Source: JAAYBT01 sp964404395
Lineage (GTDB): Bacteria; Bacillota; Clostridia; Acetivibrionales; DTU013
Assembly (NCBI GenBank): GCA_964404395.1
Contig: CAYOKA010000007.1
Span: 1 to 35,753 of the forward strand
Direction: 5' to 3'
Length of the DNA: 35,753 bases
Each line of letters opens with the position of its first letter. The stretch's first letter is position 1. The notes below the pieces were generated by a model. It saw only the letters and a list, made by a program, of their open reading frames with translations, was not told the DNA's origin and did no database searches. The position numbers and the translations under genes were made by a program. This document shows, in pieces, positions 32,658 to 35,753 of the stretch.

Positions 32658-33632
32658 TCAACCGTCCAAATATTTTAGAAAGACAGCAGATAGATCATTT
32701 AATGTATCCAGGGGCACAACCGTCCCCATCCAGATTTCAAAAGCTTTTACCCCCTGATAGAACAGCATTCCCGAACCGTTTACGGCCGTACACCCCTTTA
32801 ATCTGGCTAATGACAACAGTTTTGTCTCGCTAGGGTTGTAGATTACATCGTAGACTATCTGATTCCGCCGAAAAGGAAAGTTGTCCTGCAGCGGACTGGC
32901 ATCACTATTCGGATACATGCCCACAGCCGTAGCATTGACGATAATATCGCATTCCTCCAATGCATGATATGCCTCCCTTGAACCAAAATCAGGCGCTGTA
33001 ACGGACGTGATTGGTGCTGTGGAGCCCGCTGTCGGACTGGTTGTGGAGCATTTGTCCATTTTACTGTCTTGCCTTTCGCACTCGAGAATTCGGGTTGCCT
33101 TTTCGGCGAGGCTTTGGGCTTTGGACTGTGTCCTGTTAATGATACAGATGCTTTCAGCCGCTTCTAATGCAATCTTTATGGTTAATGCTCTGGCGGTTCC
33201 TCCCGCACCAAGCATACAAACCTTTCTGCCGGCAAAAGTTGTCCCCGTTTGTTGGTTAAAAGCACGAATAAAACCGTCACCGTCAGTATTATATCCCCTG
33301 AGCCTACTGTTCCCTGTTAATTCATCCTCAACTATATTAACGGTATTTACAGCTCCCAGCATCTCAGCTTCTCCGCTAATCTCATCCAGGTATTCCAGGA
33401 TGGCTCTCTTATAGGGTATAGTAACATTGAAGCCCTTGAAGCCATTCGCTTTCAGCCCGTTTACCGCCTTTCCCAGTTGTCTGCCCGATACATTGAGAGG
33501 GATGTAAATACCATTGATGCCCATAGAAGAAAAAAGGCTGTTATGAAGAACAGGGGACACAGTATGTTCCAGCGGGTTTCCAATTAACCCTGTCAATTTT
33601 GTCTTGCCGTTGACTCTCATATCCAAGCGCAT
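32658..33632 (-). CDS. aroE: Shikimate dehydrogenase with Ser/Thr-rich insertion
   Basis: 324 residues, longer than the usual 270-290. Substrate domain: LEHTVSPVLHN and FNVTIPYK with catalytic lysine K75. NADP domain: LGAGGTARAL (141-150) and NRT at 166-168. A low-complexity Ser/Thr/Pro insert at about 187-216 precedes CDIIVNATAVGM. It reduces 3-dehydroshikimate to shikimate. AGGG lies close to the ATG at 33632. Confidence 0.95.
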   Translation of the reverse strand: MRLDMRVNGKTKLTGLIGNPLEHTVSPVLHNSLFSSMGINGIYIPLNVSGRQLGKAVNGLKANGFKGFNVTIPYKRAILEYLDEISGEAEMLGAVNTVNIVEDELTGNSRLRGYNTDGDGFIRAFNQQTGTTFAGRKVCMLGAGGTARALTIKIALEAAESICIINRTQSKAQSLAEKATRILECERQDSKMDKCSTTSPTAGSTAPITSVTAPDFGSREAYHALEECDIIVNATAVGMYPNSDASPLQDNFPFRRNQIVYDVIYNPSETKLLSLARLKGCTAVNGSGMLFYQGVKAFEIWMGTVVPLDTLNDLSAVFLKYLDG

Positions 33633-33721
33633 TATCTACCCTGCCTTTAACCAAGTCCATCATTCTACCAAAAGATTGGTTCTATTTGGATTGCATCTTT
33701 TTTTACTATACCATAATTATG

Positions 33722-34219
33722 CTATAATTGCTCTTTATAGCGTCTCAGAACTCGGCTTTCAAAAATGCGCTTAAACTGCACAAATTTGCCTTCCTTTTGA
33801 TCAATGGGTTTTACAAGAATAGTAAACATGCCCGCGCGATTTCCACCATACACATCTGTAAAAATCTGATCTCCAATAACGGCAGCATTCTCATTCTTGA
33901 TGCCCATCATTCTGCAAGCCTTCTTAAAAGCTGCTGTCATAGGTTTCATCGCCCTGTGAAGGGCATAAAGCTGTAGCTTGTCATTGAATTTAATAACACG
34001 CTTTTTGGCTGCATTAGAGACAATACAGACCTTGTATCCCGCAGCCTTAATGCTTTCAACCCATTGAATCGCATTATCATCGGCCTCAGCCACATGATTT
34101 GGTACCAATGTATTGTCTATATCTAAAATCAAACCTGTAATATGATTTTCATCCAAAACTTCCTTGGTTATATCCCTTATGCCGTCAACAATAAGGGACG
34201 GATATAACATTTTCGACAT
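33722..34219 (-). CDS. YqeG family HAD IIIA-type phosphatase
   Basis: 165 residues. HAD motif I LILDIDNTLVP (catalytic D33/D35), VCIVSNA (motif II), then KP and VIGDQIFTDVYGGNRAG (motif IV). YqeG proteins are phosphatases of uncertain substrate (PGP phosphatase-like) found in Firmicutes. The ATG at 34219 has GGAGG five bases upstream; an in-frame GTG at 34231 would use that same site as codons. It precedes aroE by about 90 bp. Confidence 0.93.
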   Translation of the reverse strand: MSKMLYPSLIVDGIRDITKEVLDENHITGLILDIDNTLVPNHVAEADDNAIQWVESIKAAGYKVCIVSNAAKKRVIKFNDKLQLYALHRAMKPMTAAFKKACRMMGIKNENAAVIGDQIFTDVYGGNRAGMFTILVKPIDQKEGKFVQFKRIFESRVLRRYKEQL

Positions 34220-34257
34220 AGTTGCCTCCACGTATTGTGATAATCTACCCTTATAAG

Positions 34258-34273
34258 TATCATATTTATGATA
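34258..34273. promoter_or_regulatory. Perfect 16-bp palindrome upstream of yqeG
   Basis: TATCATA-TT-TATGATA, 7-bp arms with a 2-bp centre, about 40 bases before the yqeG-like start. It looks like a dimeric repressor operator; the cognate regulator is not known. The remainder of 34274-34542 holds a weak hairpin (around 34309-34323) and the open stretch after the DUF5050-like stop. Confidence 0.4.
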
Positions 34274-34542
34274 AATCCGCTTTAGTAATCATAGCAAAAA
34301 AGAGCAGCGTTGGCAACGTTGTCCAAAGCCCAATTCAGAAAAAGTAATATCACTGTTTAGCTAGAAAATCCATTGAAAAAGATCAGTTTGTCTGAGATCG
34401 TGTAGGTTTCATTAGGTACATCAATTTGGAGCCTTGTGAAGGCATCATCCGCTATCCCAAAAAGATCTTTTGGAATTGTTTCACCTCTTTCTTTTGCTTG
34501 GTTGTCGGTGTAATTAGTATTACTCGTATCATTGAGCGCAGT

Positions 34543-35753
34543 TTAATTTATTATGCTCCTGTCGCTCCCATCGGTTTTTATCCTATATTGTTTGTATTGT
34601 TCATCTACATAAATATCATAATATATCCATTCTCCTACTACATTTATGTTTTCGCTATCATCATCGTTCAACTTGCATCTTCCGCTTCCATCGGTTTTTA
34701 TTCTATATATCTTGTTATCCTCGTCCCAATTAACATAGTATATCCAGTCACCCACTACGTTTATAAAAAGATTGGTATCATCAGTAATCATACTCCTGTT
34801 GCTGCCATCAGTCTTCATTTTCTCTATGTTTTCCCCCACCATCATCATTCCACTGTAAGCAGAATAATATATCCAGTCGCCCACTACATTTATGTTTTTA
34901 CAACAATCAATTTTATTCAACTGGGATATCTCGCTTCCAACGATTTTCATTTTGAATATGCTACCGGAATTCCTGCTATTGTAATATATCCATCCATCTA
35001 CAATAAACAATCTACAACATTCAGGCTGCCGTTACATTCAACATCGCTTATTATGGATCTTTTACTTCCGTCCGTTTTCATTTTATATATTTTTAATCAT
35101 CCGTATTAAAGTAATATATCCAGTCATCTACCACGTTTAGACGACAGCACATATCATTACTTATCTGCTCTCTGCCGCTTCCATCAGTTCTTATTTTATA
35201 TATTTTACTCCGTTCATTTTCATAATCCAATCCACAATAATATATCCATTCTCCCATTACGTTTATTTCAAAGCTATTATCATCATCATTTACCTTTCTT
35301 CTTTCACTTCCATCAGCTTTTATTTTGTATAATTTGAATCCATCACTTTGATTACTGTAATATATCCAATCACCCTGAATTGCAGCAATACCAAAGTTAA
35401 CGTTATTTCCGACAGTATTTCCCCTTTGCTCCACATCATATATATATTCCACAATATCGCTGTGAACACCGCTGTCAGATATGCTTATCACTTTAACTAC
35501 GGTCCTGCCGGCTCCTATCCAGATGGGACTATCATACACTCTGGAATTCTCATCGGGAGTTGTTCCATCCAGAGTATAATATATTTTCGAATCTCCCTGT
35601 GGGGAAGTAAAAACTACATCAAATGATTGGGTATATTTACCACTCTCAGCTCTAGAAACAGGTGCTTCCGGTTTTATCTCTTCTTGTATGTAGCTTGCTT
35701 TTTCATCTTCGTCTTCGTCTGGTTGAGATGAGGCGTTCAATCCTTTGTTAGCT
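34543..35753 (-). pseudogene. DUF5050-like WIYY-repeat protein with chitobiase-like domain, broken, 5' end cut
   Basis: The upstream part (from 35753) is an acidic linker, then a chitobiase C-terminal-like beta sandwich (VFTSPQGDSKIYYTLDGTTP) and repeats of the form NVVGDWIYY...KIYKIKTDGSGR, typical of DUF5050 cell-surface beta-propeller-like proteins. The frame is lost at a TAA at 35093-35095, then again near 35000-35017 by a 14-bp near-duplication (TTGTAGAT twice), and ends at a TAA at 34543. The same frame stays open for 60 codons beyond it, to 34357. Damage could be genuine or sequencing error; the repeats are still recognisable on both sides. Confidence 0.7.

Noticed and set aside
34426..35109. 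227-codon plus-strand frame opposite the WIYY repeats
   Set aside because: It is the antisense of a repetitive gene (repeated Tyr/Ile-rich strings); no ribosome site and no family features.
34543..35740. CRISPR-like repetition
   Set aside because: The repeats are degenerate coding repeats (WIYY, KTDGS) and not identical units with unique spacers; the 12-bp array in spoIIIAF is likewise too short.

Overview
The window reads as a chromosomal segment of an endospore-forming, anaerobic Firmicute of the class Clostridia. The evidence is a complete spoIIIA operon, spo0A and spoIVB, DivIVA/SepF division proteins, a T-box leader on ileS, strong GGAGG ribosome sites and fairly low G+C. I cannot name the genus. 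About 40 genes are present and nearly all lie on the minus strand, with short gaps or ATGA-type overlaps. Only a pseudouridine synthase and a MerR-type gene (6.2-7.8 kb) run on the plus strand.

Layout in the direction of minus-strand transcription, from high to low coordinates. 35.75-34.5 kb: a broken DUF5050-like repeat protein gene. 34.2-29.8 kb: yqeG-like phosphatase, aroE, prepilin peptidase, comFB-like gene, aroQ, M24 peptidase and efp. 29.1-27.9 kb: a zinc-ribbon protein and signal peptidase I, each followed by a clear terminator. 27.7-22.0 kb: spoIIIAA to spoIIIAH, with a 100-N assembly gap inside a 12-bp coding minisatellite in spoIIIAF. 21.9-20.6 kb: an Asp23/AmaP/DUF2273 envelope-stress group. 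20.6-13.6 kb: nusB, xseA, xseB, ispA, a roughly 650-nt non-coding segment, a small membrane protein gene, dxs and tlyA. 13.3-7.8 kb: nadK, argR, recN, spoIVB and spo0A. 6.0-0 kb: a methionine-gamma-lyase-like gene, an HlyD-like gene, yggS, sepF, divIVA and ileS (cut by the window edge) behind its T-box.

The most notable item is the segment between ispA and dxs. Its size, position and downstream 211-residue membrane protein match the OLE (Ornate, Large, Extremophilic) RNA and its partner OapA, one of the largest structured bacterial RNAs of still unclear function. It appears to have its own extended -10 promoter, and a perfect 10-bp hairpin lies between the RNA and oapA.

Other points of interest are a dispersed GGGGACGGTTCTC repeat family (REP-like) that also flanks the in-frame KEGD repeat in spoIIIAF; a possible anti-Shine-Dalgarno stem that would silence spoIVB on read-through transcripts from recN; a structured nadK leader; a RacA-like MerR/coiled-coil protein with a basic-aromatic tail facing spo0A; and frameshift and nonsense lesions in the DUF5050-like gene. 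All functional statements rest on recognition of protein and motif features by eye; no database search was run.
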